Shown here one piece after another: positions 1-5,027 of a stretch of 5,027 nt of DNA; the stretch's first letter is position 1, and each line of letters starts with the position of its first letter. Position numbers and translations under genes: made by a program. This DNA comes from an uncultured Chlorobiales bacterium (GTDB taxonomy: Bacteria > Bacteroidota > Chlorobiia > Chlorobiales > Chlorobiaceae), in assembly GCA_903901395.1 (NCBI GenBank), contig CAIUQW010000411.1, forward strand, positions 1-5,027, in the 5' to 3' direction. A model generated the notes under the pieces. It was not told the origin of the DNA, made no database searches, and saw only the letters and a program-made list of their open reading frames with translations.

Positions 1-1
1 G

Positions 2-433
2 ACGCTCATAGAAAAGCCCGGCAAGATCACGATTCTCTCCGAGGTCGAGGCGGCAAAGAGGTTGACGCTTGAAAATCCGCTTCAGCTTCCGGCATACATG
101 GGCAAAATGGGGTGGGAGTCCGCCGTCAAGTTCACCGACACAATCGCTTTCCAGGCGCGACGCGAGCAGGGTGAACACGCGCTCGAACCGGGTCGATTAC
201 TATACGATGTCGCCGCAGCGATCGGTGACGCCATTCAGCTTGTATTCATCGCTGTACAGGCGGCGTTCGGCGCGAAACCTTCGGCGGAGAAGCCCGAGGT
301 CAAAACGGGTAACGGACGTTGCGGCGATGCGGCGTTCCTCGATACATTGCTTGCCTGTAACAACGGTCACGGAAGGATCGTCTCTCCTGAAGTACTCCAG
401 CTCCATCAGGAGAGCGGCGTAACCTGCAACTGA
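2..433 (+). CDS. Hypothetical protein, C-terminal part (5' end outside window)
   Basis: The reading frame is open from the left edge to a TGA stop at 431-433, giving 143 visible residues. The real start is probably beyond the edge; a TTG at 62 is possible, but no clear ribosome binding site precedes it and the frame stays open upstream. The composition looks like a genuine soluble protein, with G/C-rich third codon positions. A mixed N-terminal part (KITILSEVEAAKRLTLENP) is followed by a predicted helical stretch with one moderately hydrophobic segment (VAAAIGDAIQLVFIAVQAAFGA). A Gly/Cys-containing C-terminus (NGRCGDAAF, LLACNNGHGR) carries three cysteines, the last next to the end. I do not recognise the family and assign no function. 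It is followed 10 bp later by a strong terminator, which supports it as the last gene of a plus-strand transcript. The overlapping plus-frame reading at 69-422 has a much less protein-like composition and was discarded. Confidence 0.7.
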   Translation, partial: TLIEKPGKITILSEVEAAKRLTLENPLQLPAYMGKMGWESAVKFTDTIAFQARREQGEHALEPGRLLYDVAAAIGDAIQLVFIAVQAAFGAKPSAEKPEVKTGNGRCGDAAFLDTLLACNNGHGRIVSPEVLQLHQESGVTCN

Positions 434-443
434 TTCTCACTTG

Positions 444-470
444 AAAAAAGCCGGAACTTCCGGCTTTTTT
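444..470. terminator. Bidirectional intrinsic terminator between convergent genes
   Basis: A perfect 12-bp inverted repeat has arms at 444-455 and 459-470 around a 3-nt loop. The core GCCGGA/TCCGGC is flanked by A6 on the left and T6 on the right, so each strand reads as a GC-rich stem followed by six T residues. It lies 10 bp after the plus-strand hypothetical gene and 82 bp after the stop of the minus-strand DUF2721 gene. It can therefore stop transcription from both sides. Confidence 0.9.
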
Positions 471-552
471 CATTTGTGCGCCAAGGATGGACGGTTTTCC
501 GAATGTTAGAGTTTTTCGCCGCGAGCTAATGGAAGTCAAACAGAGCGAGCGG

Positions 553-1011
553 TCAATGTTGTACCTTTCTCCGTCCTTCGAACTCGATGCGCAACGCTGA
601 CAACGTGAGATTGATGTCGAAAAGAAAAAAGATCAGCGAGGCGATCAGGCAGATCATGCTGAGGATAAAAACTGTCGCCACGAGGAGTGGCACTTCGAGA
701 TGCAAGAGGCTGGTCAGGAAAAGCAGAATAATGAGCATTGCTGCCCCCAGGCAGCTTGCCGTCGCGAGCAGGATCGCGGTTCGGACGTAGCGGGCGCGAC
801 GCCAGAGCACATCGATCTCGCGATCGAGACGGGCGCGATCCACGCCGAAGAGCTTTTCGCTTTCGTCGAGCAACTCGCGCGAGCGATCGATGATTTTCGA
901 CAGCCGGTTCGTCATGGTGAGGAGCAGCAGGCCGAGTCCGGAAATGAGGATGACCGGGCCGATGGCTGTTTGCAGAACCGGCACAAGCTCTCTGATGGTC
1001 GTAATCGTCAT
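553..1011 (-). CDS. DUF2721 family membrane protein
   Basis: A 152-residue integral membrane protein with the hallmark N-terminal motif of DUF2721 (PF11026): a first hydrophobic segment at about 17-34 (IGPVILISGLGLLLLTMTNR), directly followed by a conserved charged stretch (RLSKIIDRSREL, 36-47). A polar, probably cytoplasmic helical region rich in Arg/Asp/Glu follows (about 48-77). Two further membrane segments lie at about 79-103 and 108-135. The C-terminus is short and basic (RIEFEGRRKVQH). No enzymatic motif is visible, and the biochemical role of the family is unknown. The ATG at 1009-1011 gives the usual family length. No good Shine-Dalgarno sequence precedes it, so translation may be coupled to the nuclease gene, whose stop lies 14 bp upstream. 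The spacing makes it the second gene of a nuclease-DUF2721 operon, ending at the terminator at 444-470. Confidence 0.88.
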   Translation of the reverse strand: MTITTIRELVPVLQTAIGPVILISGLGLLLLTMTNRLSKIIDRSRELLDESEKLFGVDRARLDREIDVLWRRARYVRTAILLATASCLGAAMLIILLFLTSLLHLEVPLLVATVFILSMICLIASLIFFLFDINLTLSALRIEFEGRRKVQH

Positions 1012-1025
1012 AATTGTCGCGGATA

Positions 1026-2435
1026 TTATTCAGTGCTTGCCAGGCGCAGTTCGTTCGTCGCGAGATCGAGGCGGTCGCCGGGCTGCGGAATGAGCGGGTC
1101 GATGGCTAATTCGTTGTGCAGGAACCACTTGAACGACTCCTTAGCCGCATCCTCGCCATGCACGATCATCACCTGCGGCGAACCCTCGCGGCTCTTCAGC
1201 CAGCGCAACAGGTCGGCGCGGTCGCCGTGCGCCGAGAGGCCGCCGATGGTGTGCAGTTGCGCTCGCACGCGGTAGCTTCGTCCGTGCAACCGCACCTCTT
1301 TGCGCCCTTCGACCAGCTCGCGCCCGAGCGTGCCCGCTGCCTGGAAGCCGCCGATGAGGATGTGGCACTCGGGGCGCTCGATGTTGCGCTTGAGGTGGTG
1401 GATGATGCGCCCGCCGTTGCACATGCCGCTGCCCGCGATGATGATTGCGCCCTGATGGAGGTCGTTGATCTTCATCGACTCCTCGATCTTGCCGGTCAGG
1501 TGCAGGTTGCCGATGGGCTGCATCTTGCGCAGATTGCGGCGGAACAGGCGGGCCTCCTCATCCCATAACTCCTCGTGATGCCAGTAGATACGGCTCGCCT
1601 CGATGGCCATCGGGCTGTCGAGAAACACCTGCCACTTCTCCAGCTCCCACTCATCGTAATGTTCGCCGAGGAGGTAGAGCAGCTCCTGGCTGCGGCCAAT
1701 CGAGAAGGCGGGGATCAAAATATTACCGCACTCGCGGCACGAGGTTTTGATGATTTCGCCGATTTCGGCCACGGTGCTGTCGAAATCCTTGTGCAGCCGG
1801 TCGCCGTAGGTGCTCTCCACGAGCACTACGTCGGCGTTGCCGATTACGTCAGGATCGTTCAGTATCGGCGAGTCGAACTGCACGAGGTCGCCGCTGAAAA
1901 CGAGCGTGCGGGTGACATCGCCCTCCGTGATTTCAAGCTTGACGAAGGCCGAGGCGAGGATGTGCCCCGCGTCGCGCAGCGTCACGGCAATGCCCGGCAG
2001 AATCTCGCGCCGCTCGCCGTACCTGATGCCCTCCATTTGCCGCACGCAACGCTGCGCCTCCTCGACCGTGTAGAGCGCCTCGGCAGCGCGTTGACCGTGC
2101 TTGCGCATGAACCGCGCGTCATGCTCGGAGAGCATCGCCGAGTCGCGGAGCAGAATCTCGCACAGCTCGATGGTGCCGTGATGGGTGTAAATCGGCCCGC
2201 GAAAGCCGCGATTCACCAGCAGCGGCAGGCGGCCCGAGTGGTCGATATGCCCGTGGCTGAGCACCACCGCGTCGATCTCCGACGGCTCGAACGGAAACGG
2301 CTCCCGGTTCAGCGCCTCATCGTCGCGGCTCCCCTGAACCAGCCCGCAATCGAGCAGCACCGTAAACCCATTCGCCCTCAACACATGGCAGGAACCCGTC
2401 ACCCGCCGCGTCGCCCCGTAAAATTCGATCTCCAT
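1026..2435 (-). CDS. Beta-CASP metallo-beta-lactamase RNA exo/endonuclease
   Basis: A 469-residue protein of the CPSF-73/YSH1-like branch (COG1236) of the metallo-beta-lactamase superfamily, expected to be a cytoplasmic two-zinc nuclease acting on RNA. The order is standard: MBL fold with D29 (LLDCG, motif 1), H61/H63/D65/H66 (HGHIDHSG, motif 2), H158 (AGHIL, motif 3) and D183 (SGD, motif 4). E207 in VESTYGDR is beta-CASP motif A. The inserted beta-CASP domain covers about 235-375 (PAFSIGRSQE, LDSPMA, GSGMCNGGRI). The C-terminal RMMBL part has H403 in GLSAHGD (motif C) and the family signature VHGE at 425-428. H384 in VRLHG is a candidate for motif B, but I am not sure of that alignment. All metal ligands are present, so it should be active. 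The frame extends upstream to an ATG at 2501, but the ATG at 2433-2435 has a good ribosome binding site and begins with the family's typical MEIEFYGATRRVTGS. It is not RNase J, which has a different C-terminal domain. Confidence 0.93.
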   Translation of the reverse strand: MEIEFYGATRRVTGSCHVLRANGFTVLLDCGLVQGSRDDEALNREPFPFEPSEIDAVVLSHGHIDHSGRLPLLVNRGFRGPIYTHHGTIELCEILLRDSAMLSEHDARFMRKHGQRAAEALYTVEEAQRCVRQMEGIRYGERREILPGIAVTLRDAGHILASAFVKLEITEGDVTRTLVFSGDLVQFDSPILNDPDVIGNADVVLVESTYGDRLHKDFDSTVAEIGEIIKTSCRECGNILIPAFSIGRSQELLYLLGEHYDEWELEKWQVFLDSPMAIEASRIYWHHEELWDEEARLFRRNLRKMQPIGNLHLTGKIEESMKINDLHQGAIIIAGSGMCNGGRIIHHLKRNIERPECHILIGGFQAAGTLGRELVEGRKEVRLHGRSYRVRAQLHTIGGLSAHGDRADLLRWLKSREGSPQVMIVHGEDAAKESFKWFLHNELAIDPLIPQPGDRLDLATNELRLASTE

Positions 2436-2443
2436 ATCGCACG

Positions 2444-2449
2444 CTCCCT
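2444..2449 (-). promoter_or_regulatory. Ribosome binding site deciding the nuclease start
   Basis: On the minus strand AGGGAG lies 8 nt upstream of the ATG at 2433-2435. This good Shine-Dalgarno match and spacing favour the 469-residue form over the 491-residue form starting at 2501. The 22 extra residues of the longer form also do not resemble the start of an MBL domain. Confidence 0.8.
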
Positions 2450-2587
2450 GTTTTTCATGAACCGGATCACCGGCAGACTGGATGCGAAAATTGTCTATCA
2501 TTTATTACTCCGGCCACAATAAATCGCAATCGACGTCGTTGTAAGAAATTAGGCTAAAGGCTTTATTAGTTTTGTCTTATCTGCATA

Positions 2588-2616
2588 CCCCGGACTGAAG
2601 TCCGGGGCAATTTTTT
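2588..2616 (+). terminator. Terminator-like hairpin pointing along the plus strand
   Basis: A perfect inverted repeat, CCCCGGACT (2588-2596) and AGTCCGGGG (2599-2607), is followed on the plus strand by CAA and then six T residues (2611-2616). This has the form of a strong intrinsic terminator, but both neighbouring genes run on the minus strand and no plus-strand gene is visible upstream. On the minus strand the hairpin is not followed by a T-tract. It may be a dispersed terminator-like repeat, the end of an unseen small or antisense transcript, or a barrier to plus-strand readthrough. The structure is certain; its role is not. Confidence 0.6.
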
Positions 2617-2668
2617 GAGGATTTTAATGTCCGAATCAATAAAATGTAGGTGCTGCGGGGATAAAACC

Positions 2669-2709
2669 AAAAAAGCCTGACGCAACGGTGATTGTCACGT
2701 CAGGCTTTT
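2669..2709 (-). terminator. Intrinsic terminator of the deaD helicase gene
   Basis: The arms AAAAGCCTGACG (2671-2682) and CGTCAGGCTTTT (2698-2709) form a perfect 12-bp stem around a 15-nt loop. On the minus strand the stem is followed by T6 (2674-2669), then GG and T4. It begins 27 bp after the helicase stop codon. It should separate the helicase transcript from the nuclease operon downstream. Confidence 0.87.
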
Positions 2710-2736
2710 CAAATCGTCAGCCGCGAAGAATCGCGC

Positions 2737-4716
2737 TCAGTCTTTCATGCGCTTCTTTTTGGTGCCGGTGAAGCCGGTGAAGAACGAACCTTCGTCCTTT
2801 TTGTGCTTGCCGCCGGAGGGTTTGCCGAAGCTTTTCTTGCGGTCGCCGCCGAAGCCGCGATCACCACCGAAACCACGATCGCCTCCACGATCACCGTTGC
2901 GGTCGCTGCCATGACCGCGATGGCCGCCGCGATCTCCGCCAAAGCTGCGCTCGCCGCCGAAGCTGCGTTCGTGGCGGTCGCCGTAGCCTCCCTGGCTGCC
3001 GTCCATTTTCGATACCCTGAGCTGGCGTCCGCAAACCCTGACCTTCTTCAGTTCCTGAAATACGTCATTCGGCATTCCCGCCGGAAGCTCGACGGTGCTG
3101 TACTGGTCGTTGATGACGATCTTGCCAACCGCTTCGGGATCCAGACCAATTTCGTTGATGATCGCGCCCGCGATGTTGCCCGGCTTGACGTCATGCACCT
3201 TGCCCACTTCGAGGCGGTAGGTCTCCCTCTTCTCGTCCGAGTAAAGTCCTCCCTTGCTTTGCCTGCGCGGTTCACGCTCCTGACGGTTGTCGTCGCGGAA
3301 CGAATCGCGTCCGCGTTCGCGGTCGTGGCGCGGCTCGCGCTCTTCGCGGCGAGCCGGGCGTTCGCGCTCGGGCTTGGCGGAGAGCAGGAACGGCTCGTCG
3401 CCTTGCAGTAATTTTGCCAGCGCGGCGGCAGCTTCCAGCTCCGATACGTCATGCTCCTGACAGTACTGGCCGATCATGCTGATGTAAAATTCGAGGTCTT
3501 CGGCGCCGATGGTGTCGGTGATGCGCTGCTTGAACTTCGCGATGCGCTTGTCGTTGACCGTCTCGGTCGAGGGCAGCTCCATCAGCTCGATGCGCTTGCG
3601 GGTGGCGCGTTCGATGGCGAAAAGCATCCCGCGCTCCCTTGGCGACACGAAGAGAATCGCCTCGCCGCTTCGACCGGCGCGGCCTGTGCGCCCGATGCGG
3701 TGCACGTAGGACTCGGTGTCGGTCGGAATGTCGTAGTTGATGACGTGGCTGATGCGCTCCACGTCGAGGCCGCGCGCGGCGACGTCGGTGGCGATGACGA
3801 TGTTCAGCGAGCCGTCCTTGAGCTGCTCGATGGTGCGCTCGCGGGCCGACTGCACCATGTCGCCGTTCAAGGCGGCGGCGGCGTAACCGCGAGCCTGGAG
3901 CTTTTCGGCAAGGTTGACCGTCTCGGTCTTGGTGCGCACGAAGATGATCATGCCGTCGAATGGTTCCACTTCGAGAATGCGGGTTAGCGCGTCGAGCTTG
4001 TGGTGGCCGCCGACCATCCAGTAGCGCTGGCGGATAGTTTCGACGGTCGTGGTTTTGGACTGGATGGTAACTTCAGCCGGGGCCTTCAGATACTTGCGGG
4101 CGATGCGCACGATCGGCGGCGGCATGGTGGCCGAGAAGAGCGCCACCTGGCGGTTCTCGGGGGTCTGTTCGAGAATCCACTCGACATCGTCGATGAAGCC
4201 CATGCGCAGCATCTCGTCAGCTTCGTCGAGCACGAGGCACTTCAGGTTGTCGAGGTTCAGCGTACCCTTGCGCATGTGATCCATCACGCGGCCCGGAGTG
4301 CCGACAACGACGTGAACGCCGCGCTTGAGGTTGCGTATCTGGACGCCGTAATCCTGGCCGCCGTAGATCGGCAGGACGTGAAATCCCTGCATGTATTCGG
4401 CGTAAGTATGGAACGCCTCGGCCACCTGAATCGCCAGCTCGCGGGTCGGAGCGAGCACGAGCGCCTGCGGGTCAGTCGCCGAAAGATCGATGTTTGAGAG
4501 GACGGGAAGCGCGAAGGCCGCCGTCTTGCCGGTACCGGTCTGCGCCTGGCCGAGCACGTCGCGCCCTTCGAGAAGCAGCGGAATAGTGCTGGCCTGAATG
4601 GGGGTCGGGTTTTCGTAGCCCACCGCTTCGAGGGCCTGAAGCAGCGGTTCAGCCAACTGAAGGCTGCGGAAATTTACGGAATTTTCTTGCTGTTCGCTCA
4701 TGGTTGGTTCGTTCAT
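2737..4716 (-). CDS. deaD: DEAD-box ATP-dependent RNA helicase, DeaD/CsdA type
   Basis: A cytoplasmic RNA helicase that uses ATP to unwind or remodel RNA. DeaD/CsdA relatives act in large ribosomal subunit assembly, mRNA decay and cold adaptation. In the 659-residue form: Q motif (PTPIQ, 37-41), motif I AQTGTGKT (58-65), Ia PTREL (90-94), Ib TPGR (140-143), II DEAD (164-167), III SAT (195-197), IV IIFVRT (257-262), V ATDVAARGLD (309-318) and VI HRIGRTGRAGR (339-349). All core motifs are intact. A dimerisation-like region precedes an Arg/Glu-rich linker (about 447-486). A DbpA-type RNA-binding domain (about 499-570) follows, then a Gly/Arg-rich tail with FGGDR repeats (572-634) and a lysine-rich end (GTKKKRMKD). 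Length and order match E. coli DeaD closely. Three in-frame ATGs compete (4734, 4716, 4701). The one at 4716 has AAGGAG upstream, though only 3 nt away; 4734 has no Shine-Dalgarno and would give 665 residues. It appears monocistronic. Confidence 0.95.
   Translation of the reverse strand: MNEPTMSEQQENSVNFRSLQLAEPLLQALEAVGYENPTPIQASTIPLLLEGRDVLGQAQTGTGKTAAFALPVLSNIDLSATDPQALVLAPTRELAIQVAEAFHTYAEYMQGFHVLPIYGGQDYGVQIRNLKRGVHVVVGTPGRVMDHMRKGTLNLDNLKCLVLDEADEMLRMGFIDDVEWILEQTPENRQVALFSATMPPPIVRIARKYLKAPAEVTIQSKTTTVETIRQRYWMVGGHHKLDALTRILEVEPFDGMIIFVRTKTETVNLAEKLQARGYAAAALNGDMVQSARERTIEQLKDGSLNIVIATDVAARGLDVERISHVINYDIPTDTESYVHRIGRTGRAGRSGEAILFVSPRERGMLFAIERATRKRIELMELPSTETVNDKRIAKFKQRITDTIGAEDLEFYISMIGQYCQEHDVSELEAAAALAKLLQGDEPFLLSAKPERERPARREEREPRHDRERGRDSFRDDNRQEREPRRQSKGGLYSDEKRETYRLEVGKVHDVKPGNIAGAIINEIGLDPEAVGKIVINDQYSTVELPAGMPNDVFQELKKVRVCGRQLRVSKMDGSQGGYGDRHERSFGGERSFGGDRGGHRGHGSDRNGDRGGDRGFGGDRGFGGDRKKSFGKPSGGKHKKDEGSFFTGFTGTKKKRMKD
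2839..2964 (-). repeat. Degenerate FGG(D/E)R repeats in the helicase tail
   Basis: These bases encode an RGG-like tail: two SFGG(E/D)R units, a GGHRGHGSDRNGDRGGDR spacer, and two GFGGDR units. The adjacent unit pairs differ mainly at third codon positions; for example GGT TTC GGT GGT GAT versus GGC TTC GGC GGC GAC. The repeat is therefore kept at the protein level and is not a recent DNA duplication. Such tails in DEAD-box proteins generally give nonspecific RNA binding. Confidence 0.8.
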
Positions 4717-4719
4717 TGG

Positions 4720-4725
4720 CTCCTT
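4720..4725 (-). promoter_or_regulatory. Probable ribosome binding site of deaD
   Basis: AAGGAG on the minus strand is the only good Shine-Dalgarno match near the helicase start. It lies 3 nt from the ATG at 4716, which is tight, and 18 nt from the ATG at 4701, which is too far. It falls inside the coding sequence if the ATG at 4734 is used. The start choice therefore remains somewhat open. Confidence 0.5.
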
Positions 4726-4738
4726 CCGGGTCATTGAT

Positions 4739-4759
4739 AAAAAATTACGGCTGTCGTAA
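4739..4759 (-). promoter_or_regulatory. Small stem-loop plus T6 just upstream of deaD (attenuator-like)
   Basis: On the minus strand TTACG (4759-4755), a 5-nt loop and CGTAA (4749-4745) form a short stem followed at once by six T residues (4744-4739), 22 bp before the preferred ATG. The form is that of a minimal intrinsic terminator inside the leader. A 5-bp stem is weak, so termination there would be inefficient or need help. It could be an attenuator, or only AT-rich leader sequence. Confidence 0.3.
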
Positions 4760-4799
4760 AAAGCAAGTCACCACAGGGAATTCGAGTACGCAATCGATG

Positions 4800-4847
4800 A
4801 AAGTGCTTTTTGACCAGTCACAATAAACGACTGTTTCAAAACACTTT
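4800..4847 (-). promoter_or_regulatory. Long imperfect stem-loop in the deaD upstream region
   Basis: Three nested arm pairs stack in one structure: 4800-4805 with 4842-4847 (AAAGTG/CACTTT), 4808-4813 with 4836-4841 (TTTTGA/TCAAAA), and 4815-4819 with 4829-4833 (CAGTC/GACTG). That gives 17 base pairs with only a 2-nt bulge and a small internal loop, closed by a 9-nt loop (4820-4828). No T-tract follows directly on the minus strand, so it is not a terminator for that strand. If the helicase transcript starts to the right of it, it is a 5' UTR element about 84 nt before the start codon. Otherwise the dyad could be a protein-binding site in DNA. Confidence 0.5.
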
Positions 4848-4863
4848 AAAGGATTTTTTCAGA

Positions 4864-4892
4864 CTTTCTGCCCGGCATGCCGGACTCGAAAG
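4864..4892 (-). promoter_or_regulatory. GC-rich stem-loop in the deaD upstream region
   Basis: Read as minus-strand RNA, CUUUC (4892-4888) pairs with GAAAG (4868-4864). Across a small internal loop, GUCCGG pairs with CCGGGC around a CAUG tetraloop, giving 11 pairs including one G-U. The core is the DNA palindrome CCGGCATGCCGG (4872-4883). No T-tract follows on either strand. It lies 17 bp to the right of the long stem-loop, so the two may form a structured helicase leader. Confidence 0.4.
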
Positions 4893-5027
4893 AAGCTTGG
4901 ACGCAAGCGACTGCAACCTCGAAAACACATTCAGATTTTACTTCCGGGACAACCTCGGGAGTGGTCGCAATGCTGGAAAGAAGAGAAATGAAGAGGGGTA
5001 GTCTCACATCTGTCAAACGGCAGAGCC
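4893..5027. other. Gene-free right end of the window
   Basis: This stretch extends the intergenic region upstream of the helicase to the window edge. It shows no coding ORF I believe in and no tRNA-like or other recognisable RNA fold. A TTGACA sits on the minus strand at 5016-5011, but only a poor -10 match lies 17-18 bp downstream, so the promoter call is unsettled. Confidence 0.4.

Larger units (their letters stand above)
2450..2736. other. Intergenic region between helicase and nuclease genes
   Basis: Together with the ribosome binding site and its spacer, this gene-free stretch of about 300 bp holds the helicase terminator (2669-2709), the plus-facing hairpin (2588-2616) and the presumed promoter and leader of the minus-strand nuclease operon. 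The part at 2490-2585 is clearly more AT-rich than the flanking genes, as expected of a promoter region. I could not fix a convincing -35/-10 pair for the nuclease operon. Short palindromes (CGACGTCG at 2531-2538; TAAAGGCTTTA at 2555-2565) are present, but they are too short to call operators. No ORF with coding character was seen. Confidence 0.6.

Noticed and set aside
2436..2501. 22-residue N-terminal extension of the nuclease (ATG at 2501)
   Set aside because: The internal ATG at 2433-2435 has a well-spaced AGGGAG and begins with the typical start of the family; the extension has neither domain nor signal-peptide character.
1575..2522. 315-codon plus-strand open frame antisense to the nuclease gene
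   Set aside because: It mirrors the nuclease gene, whose motifs are complete. Its translation is rich in Arg, His, Ala and Val without domain features, as expected from GC-rich antisense reading.
2671..2709. Reading the 2669-2709 hairpin as a plus-strand terminator
   Set aside because: On the plus strand only T4 follows the stem and no plus-strand gene precedes it. On the minus strand it sits correctly after the helicase stop with T6.
2692..3411. Plus-strand open frame of 239 codons with Ala/Val-rich sequence, antisense to the helicase tail
   Set aside because: The Ala-rich stretch is the reverse reading of Gly/Arg/Asp repeat codons. It also begins inside the helicase terminator, so it is a shadow.
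3451..4497. Two further long plus-strand frames (3451-3987 and 4000-4497) opposite the helicase core
   Set aside because: Both lie wholly opposite conserved helicase motifs and have no ribosome binding site or recognisable domain.
4810..5001. 63-codon plus-strand frame upstream of the helicase
   Set aside because: It starts with TTG and has no Shine-Dalgarno sequence. It overlaps both hairpins, and its composition is not convincing. A small gene cannot be fully excluded, but nothing supports it.
4987..5016. Possible minus-strand promoter for deaD (TTGACA at 5016-5011)
   Set aside because: The -35 match is perfect, but the -10 candidates at 17-18 bp spacing (CTTCAT or TTCATT) match poorly. 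The leader would be about 270 nt, which is possible but unproven.

Overview
The window looks like ordinary chromosome of a moderately GC-rich Gram-negative bacterium. The closeness of the helicase to E. coli DeaD/CsdA, the compact layout and the style of the proteins fit a green sulfur bacterium (Chlorobium/Chlorobaculum type). That placement rests on overall impression, not on a marker gene, so it is tentative. There are no rRNA or tRNA genes, CRISPR arrays, insertion sequences or phage genes that I can recognise.

Layout from left to right. At 2-433 (+) is the 3' part of a protein gene I do not recognise; it runs in from beyond the left edge. It ends just before a strong symmetrical hairpin terminator (444-470). 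That terminator can also serve the genes converging on it from the right. At 553-2435 (-) is a likely two-gene operon: a beta-CASP metallo-beta-lactamase RNA nuclease (1026-2435), followed 14 bp later by a small DUF2721 membrane protein (553-1011). A gene-free stretch of about 300 bp (2436-2736) separates this operon from the next gene. It holds two hairpins with T-tracts, one terminating the upstream helicase on the minus strand and one pointing along the plus strand, where no gene is visible. At 2737-4716 (-) is a DeaD/CsdA-type DEAD-box RNA helicase with a DbpA-type RNA-binding domain and an RGG-like, glycine/arginine-rich repeat tail. From 4717 to the right edge (5027) there is no convincing gene. 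This stretch is the presumed leader and promoter region of the helicase, and it carries three stem-loops worth attention.

Two of the four genes act on RNA: a helicase that unwinds RNA or ribosome-assembly intermediates, and a nuclease of the CPSF-73/RNase J superfamily. They lie on the same strand, but a good terminator separates them, so they probably belong to different transcription units. The least routine signal in the window is the structured region upstream of the helicase, which recalls the long regulated leaders of cold-shock helicase mRNAs. I see no clear sign of a previously undescribed system.
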